From assembly GCF_016918505.1 (NCBI RefSeq), contig NZ_JAFFPZ010000004.1, positions 147,741-211,740 of the forward strand: DNA of 64,000 nucleotides. The letters are read 5' to 3'. The notes under the pieces were generated by a model that ran no database searches, was not told the DNA's origin, and worked only from the letters and a program-made list of their open reading frames with translations. Origin of the DNA: Desulforhopalus vacuolatus (GTDB lineage: Bacteria; Desulfobacterota; Desulfobulbia; Desulfobulbales; Desulfocapsaceae). The number at the start of each line of letters is the position of its first letter. Within the stretch, counting starts at the first letter, position 1. Below, one piece after another: positions 18,060 to 28,133 of this stretch. Both the position numbers and the translations under genes were made by a program.

Positions 18060-20618
18060 TTACATCATGTTTTCCGGATCGATATCCACCGAAATTTCCG
18101 TTCCGCCCTGTAGAATTTCCTTTTCCACAATCAATACCTGCCGACTCAGCCGATGAATCAGCGCCGGGGTCTGCCCGCGTACAAGAATCTGATAGCGATA
18201 GTTGTCCCGCACCTTGTCAATCGGCGAGGGTGCGGGACCGAGAATTTCAATCTCCATCGCTTCTTCCTTTGCCCACTGACGACAGAAACGTGCCAGGGCA
18301 ACGCTGTCCAGCCTCACCTTATCTTCGACCCGTCCTTTCAAACGGAAGAGTACAAGGCGGACAAAGGGGGGAAATGCGGGATTCCGCCGCAATTTATATT
18401 CGTAGTCGAAAAAATCAACATACTGCTGCCGGGTGGCGTACTGGATCGCGTAGTGTTCCGGCCGCAGGGTCTGGATGACCACCTCGCCGGGCAATACCCC
18501 ACGCCCTGCCCGCCCGGTCACCTGAGTGATGAGCTGAAAACTCTTTTCCGCCGCCTTGTAATCCGGCATGCTCATGCCGCCGTCAGCCCACACCGCACCC
18601 ACCAGGGTTACTGCAGGAAAATGGTGTCCTTTGGCGATCATCTGTGTACCGATGAGAATATCAATGCGGCGCTCATGCATATCGTTGAGCAGTTTGTGAA
18701 ACTGCCGGCGGTCTCCGGCGATATCGGAATCAATACGGCGCACCACCGCATCGGGAAAAAATTTCAGCGTCTCTTCCTCTACCCGTTCTGTCCCAAATCC
18801 GGCAGGGAGCAGTTCCGTGGAACGGCACTGGCTGCAGACTATTTTTCCCGGCTGCCAGGCAGTGCTGTTACCACAATAGTGACAGATGAGACGACTATTG
18901 TGCTTATGCAGGGTCATGCTGACGTTACAGTGAGGACACTGCACCGGCGTCCCGCATTGACTGCAGAGAAGTGCCGAGGAAAAGCCCCGGCGATTCATCA
19001 GCAGTATGGTCTGGTGACCGTCCGCAAGGTTCTGCTCCATTTTCTTCAGTAGTGTTTCCGAAAGGATACGACTGCGCTGGAGCTGATGGCGGGCATTGAG
19101 ATCCACCAGCACGACCTTCGGGAGATGACTTTCACCAATGCGTTCATCCATGGAGAGCAGAGTAAACTTGCCCCCGCGTCCGTGAGCGAAACTGGTCACG
19201 GAAGGGGTGGCTGAACCGAGTATGACCGTGCTTTTCTGCTGCAGACCGCGCACGACGGCGAGGTCCCGACCGTTGTAGCAAAAGCTGTCATCCTGTTTGT
19301 AGCTGCCGTCGTGTTCCTCATCAACGATGATCAGTCCAGGATCCTTCACCGGCGCAAAGATCGCCGAACGTGCACCTATAACGATTTTTGCCTCACCGCT
19401 CAGCGCAAGACTGTATTGATCAAGTTTCTGCGGCCCACTCAGGCCGGAGTGCTGCAGCACCACCTGATCGCCGAACCGGGCAACAAACTGTCCTTCAAGC
19501 TGGGTGACAAGGGAAATTTCAGGAACGAGAACGATAACATCCCGGCCCTCCGCCAGTGTCGTCTCCGCCGCCCGCATATAGACTTCAGTCTTCCCGGAAC
19601 CGGTGATCCCGTGGAGCAGGAAGGTCTCATAGCGATGCGCCTTTATGGCCGGTTTGATTTTTTCCAGCACCTCCTGCTGCTGTGGGCTGAGAAGTTCGGG
19701 ACGGGTATAACGCAGACTGAAATCCGCCACCATGCCGCCGAAGGGATCACGGAAGATACGGCGGGTATGCTGCAGGATGCTCCCCTGTTCAAGCAGCTGC
19801 GCGAGAGGTTTTGAGGCTCCGGAATAGACTCGGCGCAACTCCCTTCCTGGAAGCTCGGCGAGCTCGTTCTCTGCACAGAGGGTGGCAAGTGTATAAAGAG
19901 TACGTGTCTGCGCCACGCTGAAATCCTGATTCAGCTCAATTTCTATCTTCCTGCGAAACGCTTTAAGTATCTCCGCTATCACACTCTCTTTCTGTTCCTT
20001 GAGAAAACATGCAGAAAGTTTCTGCAGTTCCGGTGACAGGGAGAAACACTCCTCCATCCTGCGACCAGTGCGCTCGCGAATAATGGTTTCCACACTCTGC
20101 AACAGTCCCTCTTCACAAAGCCGGGCAAGTATCTTTGCTGTGCCCTTCTTCCGTAAAAGCGCGCTGCTTTCAGCCGTTGACAGCTCTTTTTTTTCAACAA
20201 ATACCTTTAACCAGCCACCCTCCTCCAGTGGCAGTTCGGAGGGATCACAGAGACGCACCAGCCTGCGGCCTCCCTTCACCGTAGTACCGCCCGGCAGTGC
20301 CGCCTTGATCACCTGGCCGATAGGGTAGAGATAGTATCTGGCAACCCAGCGGAAAAGCGGTACCATCCCCTCATGAAAAAAAGGTTCGTAATCAAGCAGC
20401 TGCAGGACATTCCGCAGGCGGATCTTTTTTCCGCCGGTTTCTTTGACGGCCTCGCCCGGCCCAAGAATATAACCGGTCACCCGCTGCCGTCCGAGCGGCA
20501 CAAAGACCCTGCGCCCGATAAGCGGAGCAGCATCTGCAGCCGTGAGTTCATCAGACAGCACATAGGTGAGAGTCTGGAAAAGCGGTGCAGTGACGGCAAT
20601 TTCGAGGAGTTGTGACAT
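18060..20618 (-). CDS. priA: Primosomal protein N' (PriA helicase)
   Basis: 852-residue 3'-5' helicase that restarts collapsed forks by loading DnaB. The N-terminal DNA-binding region is followed by helicase motifs: Walker A LLHGITGSGKTEVYM near 335-349, DEEH in IIVDEEHDGSYKQDD near 430, LGSATPS, and VTGRAGRG. Between them is the zinc cluster with paired cysteines (CSQCGTPVQCPHC, CHYC, CSQC; about 548-595), present only in PriA. Slightly longer than E. coli PriA (732). Divergent from hrpA. Confidence 0.95.
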   Translation of the reverse strand: MSQLLEIAVTAPLFQTLTYVLSDELTAADAAPLIGRRVFVPLGRQRVTGYILGPGEAVKETGGKKIRLRNVLQLLDYEPFFHEGMVPLFRWVARYYLYPIGQVIKAALPGGTTVKGGRRLVRLCDPSELPLEEGGWLKVFVEKKELSTAESSALLRKKGTAKILARLCEEGLLQSVETIIRERTGRRMEECFSLSPELQKLSACFLKEQKESVIAEILKAFRRKIEIELNQDFSVAQTRTLYTLATLCAENELAELPGRELRRVYSGASKPLAQLLEQGSILQHTRRIFRDPFGGMVADFSLRYTRPELLSPQQQEVLEKIKPAIKAHRYETFLLHGITGSGKTEVYMRAAETTLAEGRDVIVLVPEISLVTQLEGQFVARFGDQVVLQHSGLSGPQKLDQYSLALSGEAKIVIGARSAIFAPVKDPGLIIVDEEHDGSYKQDDSFCYNGRDLAVVRGLQQKSTVILGSATPSVTSFAHGRGGKFTLLSMDERIGESHLPKVVLVDLNARHQLQRSRILSETLLKKMEQNLADGHQTILLMNRRGFSSALLCSQCGTPVQCPHCNVSMTLHKHNSRLICHYCGNSTAWQPGKIVCSQCRSTELLPAGFGTERVEEETLKFFPDAVVRRIDSDIAGDRRQFHKLLNDMHERRIDILIGTQMIAKGHHFPAVTLVGAVWADGGMSMPDYKAAEKSFQLITQVTGRAGRGVLPGEVVIQTLRPEHYAIQYATRQQYVDFFDYEYKLRRNPAFPPFVRLVLFRLKGRVEDKVRLDSVALARFCRQWAKEEAMEIEILGPAPSPIDKVRDNYRYQILVRGQTPALIHRLSRQVLIVEKEILQGGTEISVDIDPENMM

Positions 20619-20773
20619 AAAGAAAAGAAATAGAAAATGGCAATACAGCGTTATTTAGAGTAGAAAGTGACGGGGCAGGACATCCCGACTTGAAAATACG
20701 CCCCCCCGTCAGTTACAGTCCCCCTACACTACCCCGGTCCCGAAAATCTGAAAACGAATTTCTCTGTGAAACA

Positions 20774-23700
20774 ATGAATCTAAATTACCCGGCAGAACTT
20801 CCCGTCAGCGCGGAGAGAGAACACATCCTCGACGCCATCCGTAACAACCAGGTTGTTATAATTGCAGGAGAAACAGGATCCGGCAAGACAACCCAGCTGC
20901 CAAAGATGTGCCTTGAGGCAGACCCGGAAACCCGGGGAATGATCGGCTGCACTCAGCCCCGCCGGATTGCCGCAACCTCTGTGGCAGTCCGCGTGAAGGA
21001 AGAACTTGGCCCGCTGCAGAAACTTGTGGGCAGTAAGATTCGTTTTCATGACCGCACCACAAAAGAGACGAAGATCAAATTCATGACGGACGGGGTACTG
21101 CTTGCTGAATCCCGCAGGGACAAAATGTTTCGCCGTTACAGCACGATTATCATCGACGAGGCACACGAACGCAGTCTCAATATTGATTTTCTTCTCGGGT
21201 TTCTCCACCAGCTGATCACAAAGCGCAGAGATCTCAAGCTGCTCATAACCTCGGCAACTATCGATACCGGAGCATTTTCCAGGCATTTTGGCAATGCGCC
21301 GATTATCAACGTTACCGGGCGGGACTGGCCCGTGGAAATCAAATATCGTCCTCTGCCCGAGGAGCAGAAGGACGACAGCGAGGGCGGCGTAGAACACTGC
21401 GTCAGTGCCGTGGAGGAGATCTTCCATGCCCGTCCTGAGGGAGATATTCTCATCTTCCTGCCCACCGAGCGTGATATCCGCGAATGCTGCCGCCTGCTTG
21501 AAGGGACATACCCCGGTGCCACCGTCCTGCCGCTTTTCGGCCGTCTCGCCTCGGGGGAGCAGAGCCGTATCTTCAAAGCAGCACGCGGCATCAAGATTAT
21601 TGTCGCCACCAACGTTGCCGAGACCTCCCTCACCGTACCGGGAATCCGTTACGTTATTGACAGTGGCACAGCCCGTATCTCGCAGTACAACGTCCGAGCC
21701 AAGACCACCAGCCTGCCGATCAGCCGCATCTCTCAGGCAAGCGCCAATCAGCGTGCGGGCCGGGCAGGCCGCATCGGTCCAGGCACCTGCCTGCGTCTCT
21801 ACAGCGAGGAGGATTTCAACAACCGTGCGGAATTTACCGTACCGGAGATCAAACGTTCCAACCTCGCCGAAGTCATCCTGCAGATGACCTCTCTTGAACT
21901 CGGAGTCCCGCAGGAGTTTCCCTTCATTGATCCGCCTCATGCTTCCGCCATTCGCGAGGGGTACAACCTGCTTAAGGAACTCGGCGCGATCAGCGGACAG
22001 GGAAAACTCACGAAACGCGGTCGAATCATGGCCGACCTGCCGGTTGATCCCTGCATTTCCCGGGTTCTGCTCGAGGCAAAAGAACTGAACTGTATCCGGG
22101 AAACCACCATTATCTGCTCCGTGCTGGCCATTCAGGATCCGCGTATCCGCCCGACTGAGGAGGAGCAGGTCGCTGATGAAAGACATCGCGTCTTCCGTAA
22201 TGAGAAATCCGATTTTCTCACCCTCCTCAACATCTGGGACAGCTGCTTTGCGGATGATGAACGGCGGAGCTGGAACACTCTGAAAAAGTTTTGCAAAGCC
22301 AATTATCTCAGCTTTCAACGGATGCGGGAATGGTTTGACCTGCGCGAACAGCTGGAACGTATTCTCTCTCGACTCGACGGTTTTACCCCCAATACCGAGG
22401 CCGCCGGATTTGAGGCAATTCACAAATCTCTTTTTACCGGATTTCTTCGTAATATCGCAAAGAAAAAAGAAGAACCTAAAAACGCTTCGCACAAAAGTGG
22501 GAATGCAATCAAGAGCTCCCCCCGTCGCAATAAAATGCAGATCTATCAGGGCGGGCAGAATAAAGAGTTACTCATTTTTCCCGGTTCCGGTCTGGCAAAA
22601 AAGCCGCCTGAGTGGATTCTGGCCGCCACCTTTCTTGAGACCTCCCGCCTCTACGCCCTCACCGTAGCCGCCATCGAACCGGAGTGGATAGAAGCTGCCG
22701 CCGGCCACCTCTGCACCTTCTCCTGGTCTTCCCCGTTTTGGCAGAAACGCAGTGGTCAGGTACGTGCCACAGAGACTGTCTCCCTTTTCGGACTGATTCT
22801 GAACGCAGGCCGTCGAGTCAATTTTCCGCGTCGCAACCGCAGGAACATTCCCGAGGCACGGCAGATTTTTATTCAGCAGGGTCTGGTTACCGGAGAAATA
22901 AATGGCAACTATGCCTTTCTCACCAATAACCTTGAGCTGGTGCACAAATGGGAACAGTCTGAAGCGAGACTGCGTACCCGCAACCTCGTTGCCGATGAAC
23001 AGACCCTTTTCCGTTTCTACGATGAACGACTGCCGGAAGATATCTATGACCAGCACCAGCTCAACCGCTTTTTGAAGCAGGAGAAGAGCCGCAGCGAACT
23101 GCTTACCATGACCGAGGAAGATGTCCTGCTGCGCGATTTTGCCGAGAAAGAGCTCTATGACTTCCCGGAAACCCGTACCATCGGCGGACTCACTCTCCGC
23201 CTCGAATACAACTTTGAACCGGGCTCAGAGAGCGATGGCGTCACCTTTCGCCTGCCCCTGCAATTTGCCCTCAACCTCGATGAACGTCCCTTTGCATGGC
23301 TCGTTCCCGGCCTGCTTGAGGAAAAGCTGACCTGGTATCTGAAATCTCTGGTAAAAAGCCTGCGTCGCCGCCTTGTTCCAATCCAGGAAAGTGTTGATAT
23401 CATTCTCGACGAGATTGAATTCGGCCGGGGTGACCTCCTTGCTTCCATTGAATCGGCTATTCTCAAACAGCATCGCATGAGTATCCACCGCAGTGACTGG
23501 AAAGAGGATCTGCCAGATCACCTCCGGCCGCGTTATCTCATTTTTGATGACCAGGACAAAACTGTGGCGGCAGGCCGCGACCTGCCTGTGCTGGTAGAAA
23601 AAGCCCGACTCCATCTCGTAAAGCATCCACAGAAGCAGCAGAGTGCCCCTGCCAGTGTGAAAAGCGGCAGTGCCCAGCAGGAAAGCTTTGAACTGCTCAA

Positions 23701-24622
23701 TCGCTGGCGGGAAGGCGAATACCGGGAGTGGAACTTTGCCGGTCTGCCGGAGAAAATACCAAGCTTCACTGCGGCAGGTGAAATCTCAGGTTTCCTTTTC
23801 CCGGCACTTAAGCCGGAAGTTCAGAAGGGTTGTGTTTCCATTGTCTTTGAAAAGGAACAGCAACAGGCACGGTGCATAAATCGCAACGGCGTGCTTTCTC
23901 TCTTTTCCCTGCAGTTCCGTGAGCCTCTCAAATCCCTCAAACGCTTTATTACTACCGCCCTCTCCGGCCCCTCAACGATCTTTCTCACCACTCTCAAAAT
24001 GGGCCGAGCTGAACTGGCAGAGCTGGTGCTGATGCAGACATTGAATCGTATTTACGGCGATACAGAGACGGGGATTCCCGGAAAAGAAGAGTTTGAAAAA
24101 CGAATTGAGCAGGCAAAGGAGGCAGGTTTCTACAAGATCGGTCAGCTCTATCTTGATCTGTTCATGACTGCCCTGCGTAAACGACGGGAGGTGAATGAAC
24201 AGCTTTCAGACCTGTTTGTCAAGGCGGGGAAAAAGGGACACAAACTCCCGGGGCGGATGAAGAAAGAGTTTGAAATGGAACTGCAGGACATCTTTCCAGC
24301 GACGCTGCTTCTCTCTACGAAAATGATAGATTACAGTCTTGTTACGCGAAATCTGCAGTATCTTTCGATACGACTTGAGAGGTTTTATACAAATCCTCAG
24401 AAGGACGCAATGAAAGCGGAACAGGCAGAAGAGTATTGCAGACGTCTTGAGCAGCCCGCAGCACACTCTCCACGCACAGTGGAAGCAGCCGAAGCACTTT
24501 ACCGCTATCGTGAAATGCTGACGGAGTTCAAAATCTCCATCTTTTCCCCGGAATTAAAAAAACGCATGCCAGTCTCCAGTAAAAAGCTGGAGGCACAGTG
24601 GCAGGAGTTTTTGAAAAAGTAA
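20774..24622 (+). CDS. hrpA: ATP-dependent RNA helicase HrpA
   Basis: DEAH-box RNA helicase of about 1282 residues. Walker A AGETGSGKTTQLPK near 31-44, DEAH in IIIDEAHERSLN near 126-137, SATID, and QRAGRAGRIGPG are intact, followed by winged-helix, ratchet and the long C-terminal DUF3418-type region. HrpA is linked to rescue of stalled ribosomes by unwinding mRNA in E. coli. A basic linker (KKKEEPKNASHKSGNA) near 575-600 is lineage specific. An in-frame TTG at 20690 would add 28 residues; the ATG at 20774 is preferred because the added stretch is proline-rich and unlike the family. No clear ribosome binding site for either. Confidence 0.95.
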   Translation: MNLNYPAELPVSAEREHILDAIRNNQVVIIAGETGSGKTTQLPKMCLEADPETRGMIGCTQPRRIAATSVAVRVKEELGPLQKLVGSKIRFHDRTTKETKIKFMTDGVLLAESRRDKMFRRYSTIIIDEAHERSLNIDFLLGFLHQLITKRRDLKLLITSATIDTGAFSRHFGNAPIINVTGRDWPVEIKYRPLPEEQKDDSEGGVEHCVSAVEEIFHARPEGDILIFLPTERDIRECCRLLEGTYPGATVLPLFGRLASGEQSRIFKAARGIKIIVATNVAETSLTVPGIRYVIDSGTARISQYNVRAKTTSLPISRISQASANQRAGRAGRIGPGTCLRLYSEEDFNNRAEFTVPEIKRSNLAEVILQMTSLELGVPQEFPFIDPPHASAIREGYNLLKELGAISGQGKLTKRGRIMADLPVDPCISRVLLEAKELNCIRETTIICSVLAIQDPRIRPTEEEQVADERHRVFRNEKSDFLTLLNIWDSCFADDERRSWNTLKKFCKANYLSFQRMREWFDLREQLERILSRLDGFTPNTEAAGFEAIHKSLFTGFLRNIAKKKEEPKNASHKSGNAIKSSPRRNKMQIYQGGQNKELLIFPGSGLAKKPPEWILAATFLETSRLYALTVAAIEPEWIEAAAGHLCTFSWSSPFWQKRSGQVRATETVSLFGLILNAGRRVNFPRRNRRNIPEARQIFIQQGLVTGEINGNYAFLTNNLELVHKWEQSEARLRTRNLVADEQTLFRFYDERLPEDIYDQHQLNRFLKQEKSRSELLTMTEEDVLLRDFAEKELYDFPETRTIGGLTLRLEYNFEPGSESDGVTFRLPLQFALNLDERPFAWLVPGLLEEKLTWYLKSLVKSLRRRLVPIQESVDIILDEIEFGRGDLLASIESAILKQHRMSIHRSDWKEDLPDHLRPRYLIFDDQDKTVAAGRDLPVLVEKARLHLVKHPQKQQSAPASVKSGSAQQESFELLNRWREGEYREWNFAGLPEKIPSFTAAGEISGFLFPALKPEVQKGCVSIVFEKEQQQARCINRNGVLSLFSLQFREPLKSLKRFITTALSGPSTIFLTTLKMGRAELAELVLMQTLNRIYGDTETGIPGKEEFEKRIEQAKEAGFYKIGQLYLDLFMTALRKRREVNEQLSDLFVKAGKKGHKLPGRMKKEFEMELQDIFPATLLLSTKMIDYSLVTRNLQYLSIRLERFYTNPQKDAMKAEQAEEYCRRLEQPAAHSPRTVEAAEALYRYREMLTEFKISIFSPELKKRMPVSSKKLEAQWQEFLKK

Positions 24623-24751
24623 GGGAAAAGGCGGGAAGACTGCTCTTTGTGCACAAAAAAAATTTCATTGTCGGCCTGCCGGGCCTTCAACGTCGGATTT
24701 CTGGTCCTCAACGACGACAGAATGCCGTAGAATCGTCACTGCCCCGGTGAT

Positions 24752-24990
24752 TTATACCATTTACATTTTGTAACCACGAATGGACACGAATTTTCACGAA
24801 CAGGGACAACGCATTAAACGAAAACGTTTGTATCCGAAGTTAAGCCGTAAAAATTTTTTCGCTGTTCCGTCTTTTGCTTTTCCCTGTCTCCCGTCTCCTT
24901 TCTCCTGTCCCCATCCCCCTGCCTTTGAATTCGCCAATAGAAAGTGAAAATGGCATTTAGTACGGTCACAATTGAATAGGAATGGTATTA
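24752..24990. repeat. Mosaic repeat between hrpA and yvcK
   Basis: Starts ATACCATTTACATTTTGTAA and ends AATAGGAATGGTATTA, so the ends are loosely inverted. The left 95 bp match 28943-29038 and the inverse of 8430-8523; the right 140 bp are the inverse of about 7957-8095. The right end overlaps the yvcK stop codon (TAA then TACCATTCC on the minus strand). 24650-24751 before it holds nothing recognisable. Confidence 0.82.
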
Positions 24991-27258
24991 TTCCCAGGTT
25001 TTTTTCAAAAAAACGACATCACGGAAAAAGTCGATAGTTTTGCGCTGCCGTTCGGCCATTTTCAACTGGCTTGGAATCAGACTGGAACTACTGATCTGCA
25101 ACACCGACATCTTGTACTCAATGTTGCTGGCAAGCCGGTTATCCACATACCAGGCATAGGTCATTCCCATTAACAGCCCCGGCGGGGTAAATCTTTCATT
25201 TATATTGATCAGTCGATAGTAATGTCCCGGTTCACCTGGTACCCGGGACATTCGCGCAAGATGAAAGAAGGTCTCCAGTTCACGATCTGAAAACCAGCAG
25301 GTTCGTTCCTCTTCCGGGCGCAGTTTAATATGGAAGACATGGCCAAGCCGCAGACCGTCCACAAACACATCTCTGATCTCTTTTTTCGCTGCATAATCCC
25401 CGAGCAGCGACTCTCCGAGAGCAACCATCAGGGCCAGTTCAAGGCGTTGATGACTGGTCAGTTCATCGGCGAGAATCTTGATACAGCGATCCTCTGGATC
25501 AAAATAGGAGAAAACATTGTCCCACTTCTGATCCCGTCCCCACATCCTGCGGTTTATTAATTGAATATCCTTGAAAAAATCAAGATGAGACGCAGGGATA
25601 ACAGGATGGTCCCAAAAAATATCAATCAATTCCCGTTTAAAATCCTCTGCAGGCCAGGGCGAAGAACTCAAATTCTGAACGCTCATCGCCTGGATGCGTT
25701 TGCAAATCCTGTCATAACGGAGACGCGGCAACACCACTTTCCCAGGTTCAATATGTGGTCTTGTGACGATTTCCTTCCTCTTTTGCACAAAGCTCGGGCC
25801 TGCCTCTTCGAAGGAAACACGACCGTAATACAGACCACGAATCACCTGGGCAAGACTAACGGCATCATGTTGGATAACACCTCGATTATTCAAGAGATTC
25901 TTGGAGTAGATATCACACTCCACAGGAATAAATCCCCGTGTAATCAGTGCGCCGCGATCGAGGTAAATCGGCACCTTCCCTTCAATGGCATAACGCTGAA
26001 GAACAGAGGCGGGAATATCCCGCATGGAAACGCAGAGTACTTCGTGAAAAAGCCCCGCTGTCCCGCCAGGAATATTAACCTCATAGGCGTCAAGCATGTC
26101 AGAGACGTAAAAACGACGCTCAGGATCCTCAGAGGTAAGATCAGTCTCCCCCTGCTGCACCCAGATATTGGAGATGAGCATTTTCAATGCCCGTCGATTC
26201 TGCCGCACCGCATCAGCAATTCCAGGTGTTTGCAGAACGGGAATGATGGAAGAGTAGAGACTTCCGGGAGCGAAAATAATGATATCGGCTTCAAGAATAT
26301 CCTGGAAAATTTCCGGGGTTGTATTGATCTTGTCACAGTATTCGATACGAACAGTTGTAATGGGAATTCCGCGGCGGGCAGTGTCGAGTTTGTGCTCACC
26401 AGGAATTTCAACACCATTGGCATAGCGTACAAGGAGCTGCGACGGCGTTGTCGTACAGGGCAGGACTCCCCGCTCGCCAACACCCATTACACTGCTGAGC
26501 CTGTTAAGGGCGCAGGCAAAAGAATCAGGCCCGTTTTCCGCACAGGAGGAATTTTCACTACTGAGGACAGCGGCAGCAAGCAGCAGATTTCCAAAACAGT
26601 GATCGCGCTGCAGAGTTCGACTCATACGAGGGTCGGTACGGAGAAAAACAATCAATTTTTGCAGGAAATGCCGCAGTTTCGCCGGCAATTCTCCAACCTT
26701 GCGATCAAGTAGAGTCCAGACAGGATGATCGTCTTCAAGCGGTCCCTGAAAACGGTAGTTGAAAATTAAACTGAGATTATTGGCAACATGCTGCACTTCC
26801 CTGCAGGAGATCCCGTAGAGTCGGTGCAGTCGTGATGCCTGAATGGAGGAGAGCAGTACGTGGCGAATATCGCCAAGGGCAACAGTATCAATATCCTTGA
26901 GGAGCTGGCCGGTGGAGCCACCATTATCAGTAACACAGACCACTGCCTTCGTCTGCGGAAAGACCCGCTTCAGCCCTTCAAAGGGCCGCTCGTCCCAGCC
27001 TTGACGCCGGGAATCCCCGCCAATGATATTGGAAAGCCCGGTCCCGCCACCGAAGACCACAACCTTTACATCCTCCCCCGTGCTTTTGTTGAGTTCAACA
27101 CGAAAGGTCTTTAGCGCGGCAGCTGCTTCTCCCTCCAGTCCATCCGGGATACCGTTGAGGACGAGGGCAGCGATTTTTTCCCGCATCTCCGGTTGTGGCA
27201 GCAGATCAAACGGGGAAAAAGATATACGGGAAAGATGCTCCCAGGTTTTAGAAATCAT
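24988..27258 (-). CDS. YvcK/CofD-like protein (gluconeogenesis factor family), long form
   Basis: 756 residues, over twice the length of Bacillus YvcK. Residues about 64-420 carry the family core: nucleotide-binding VVVFGGGTGLSN (GGGTG at 70-74), VTDNGGSTGQLLKDI, GDIRHVLLS, and a late IIFAPGSLYSSIIPVL. YvcK proteins bind UDP-sugars and help cell-wall and carbon homeostasis in Firmicutes. The C-terminal 320 residues have no domain I recognise. Downstream of kdsB with a 9-nt gap, so co-transcribed. Start has AGGGA 6 nt upstream and lies in an 18-bp tandem duplication. Confidence 0.85.
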   Translation of the reverse strand: MISKTWEHLSRISFSPFDLLPQPEMREKIAALVLNGIPDGLEGEAAAALKTFRVELNKSTGEDVKVVVFGGGTGLSNIIGGDSRRQGWDERPFEGLKRVFPQTKAVVCVTDNGGSTGQLLKDIDTVALGDIRHVLLSSIQASRLHRLYGISCREVQHVANNLSLIFNYRFQGPLEDDHPVWTLLDRKVGELPAKLRHFLQKLIVFLRTDPRMSRTLQRDHCFGNLLLAAAVLSSENSSCAENGPDSFACALNRLSSVMGVGERGVLPCTTTPSQLLVRYANGVEIPGEHKLDTARRGIPITTVRIEYCDKINTTPEIFQDILEADIIIFAPGSLYSSIIPVLQTPGIADAVRQNRRALKMLISNIWVQQGETDLTSEDPERRFYVSDMLDAYEVNIPGGTAGLFHEVLCVSMRDIPASVLQRYAIEGKVPIYLDRGALITRGFIPVECDIYSKNLLNNRGVIQHDAVSLAQVIRGLYYGRVSFEEAGPSFVQKRKEIVTRPHIEPGKVVLPRLRYDRICKRIQAMSVQNLSSSPWPAEDFKRELIDIFWDHPVIPASHLDFFKDIQLINRRMWGRDQKWDNVFSYFDPEDRCIKILADELTSHQRLELALMVALGESLLGDYAAKKEIRDVFVDGLRLGHVFHIKLRPEEERTCWFSDRELETFFHLARMSRVPGEPGHYYRLININERFTPPGLLMGMTYAWYVDNRLASNIEYKMSVLQISSSSLIPSQLKMAERQRKTIDFFRDVVFLKKTWE

Positions 27259-27290
27259 GGTACATCCCTATGTCATGGTACATCCCTGTG
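27255..27290. repeat. 18-bp tandem duplication at the kdsB/yvcK junction
   Basis: TCATGGTACATCCCTATG (27255-27272) is repeated at 27273-27290 with one change. On the coding strand each copy is a ribosome-binding AGGGA plus an ATG; the first copy encodes the last kdsB codons, the second starts yvcK. Confidence 0.9.
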
Positions 27291-28044
27291 TGAGTTTCTG
27301 ACGGCGGAGATCTTCTTCCACCCGCAGCACATCTTCCTTTCGATCCACTTCAATGGAGTCATGGTCAGTAATCACCACCCGGATTCGGTATCCATACTCA
27401 AGAGCGCGCAGCTGTTCCAGCTTCTCAAAGCGTTCCCATTCCCCAACAGGCAGAGCGACAAAGGAAAGCAGAAAATTTTTACGGTAGGCGTAGAAGCCAA
27501 GATGCTTATAGTAGACCGGCTGTTCCGAATCTTCCGGATTCCGTTGAAAAGGAATCGGGGAACGGGAGAAATAGAGCGCGTTCATATTGCAGTCAAAGAC
27601 CGTTTTCACATGGTTGGGATCACGGATCTCTTCGGGTCGCACAATACGGTAGATGAGAGTGGACATGGGCAGGGTCGGATCTTCCAGCAGCGGGGTCGCC
27701 ACCTGCTCCACCACTTCCGGGGGAAAGAGCGGCTGATCCCCCTGCACATTAACCACGATATCCTGTTCGGAGATGCCTATGAGCTGTGCCGCCTCGGCGA
27801 GGCGATCAGAACCGGAGATATGATCTTTACGGGTCATGACAAACTCGCCACCAAACCCCGTTACACATTCTGCAATACGCACATCATCAGTGGCTACCAC
27901 AACCCGGGAAAGCATTTTTACGGCCTTTGCCCGCTCATAAACGTGCTGAATCATTGGCTTGCCATTGATACGTGCAAGCGGCTTTCCGGGAAAGCGGTTG
28001 GAACTGTAGCGGGCGGGGATAATTGCAACAACAGATGGTTTCAT
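27268..28044 (-). CDS. kdsB: 3-deoxy-manno-octulosonate cytidylyltransferase
   Basis: 258 residues, usual length. Activates Kdo as CMP-Kdo for the LPS inner core. The N-terminal nucleotide-binding motif IIPARYSSNRFPGKPLA, then VVATDD, GSDRLAEAAQ and the metal-site VNVQGDQPLFPPE are all diagnostic. Co-transcribed with the YvcK-like gene; diverges from rsmJ. Its final two codons and TAG come from the 18-bp tandem duplication at 27255-27290. Confidence 0.96.
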   Translation of the reverse strand: MKPSVVAIIPARYSSNRFPGKPLARINGKPMIQHVYERAKAVKMLSRVVVATDDVRIAECVTGFGGEFVMTRKDHISGSDRLAEAAQLIGISEQDIVVNVQGDQPLFPPEVVEQVATPLLEDPTLPMSTLIYRIVRPEEIRDPNHVKTVFDCNMNALYFSRSPIPFQRNPEDSEQPVYYKHLGFYAYRKNFLLSFVALPVGEWERFEKLEQLRALEYGYRIRVVITDHDSIEVDRKEDVLRVEEDLRRQKLTQGCTMT

Positions 28045-28133
28045 GGTAATTTCCTGAACGGTATAAAGATCCTCAGAAGAGTTTTATTCCCTTTTTTGTG
28101 GAGAATACAATCCTGCGGGCAACGAGATAAACG

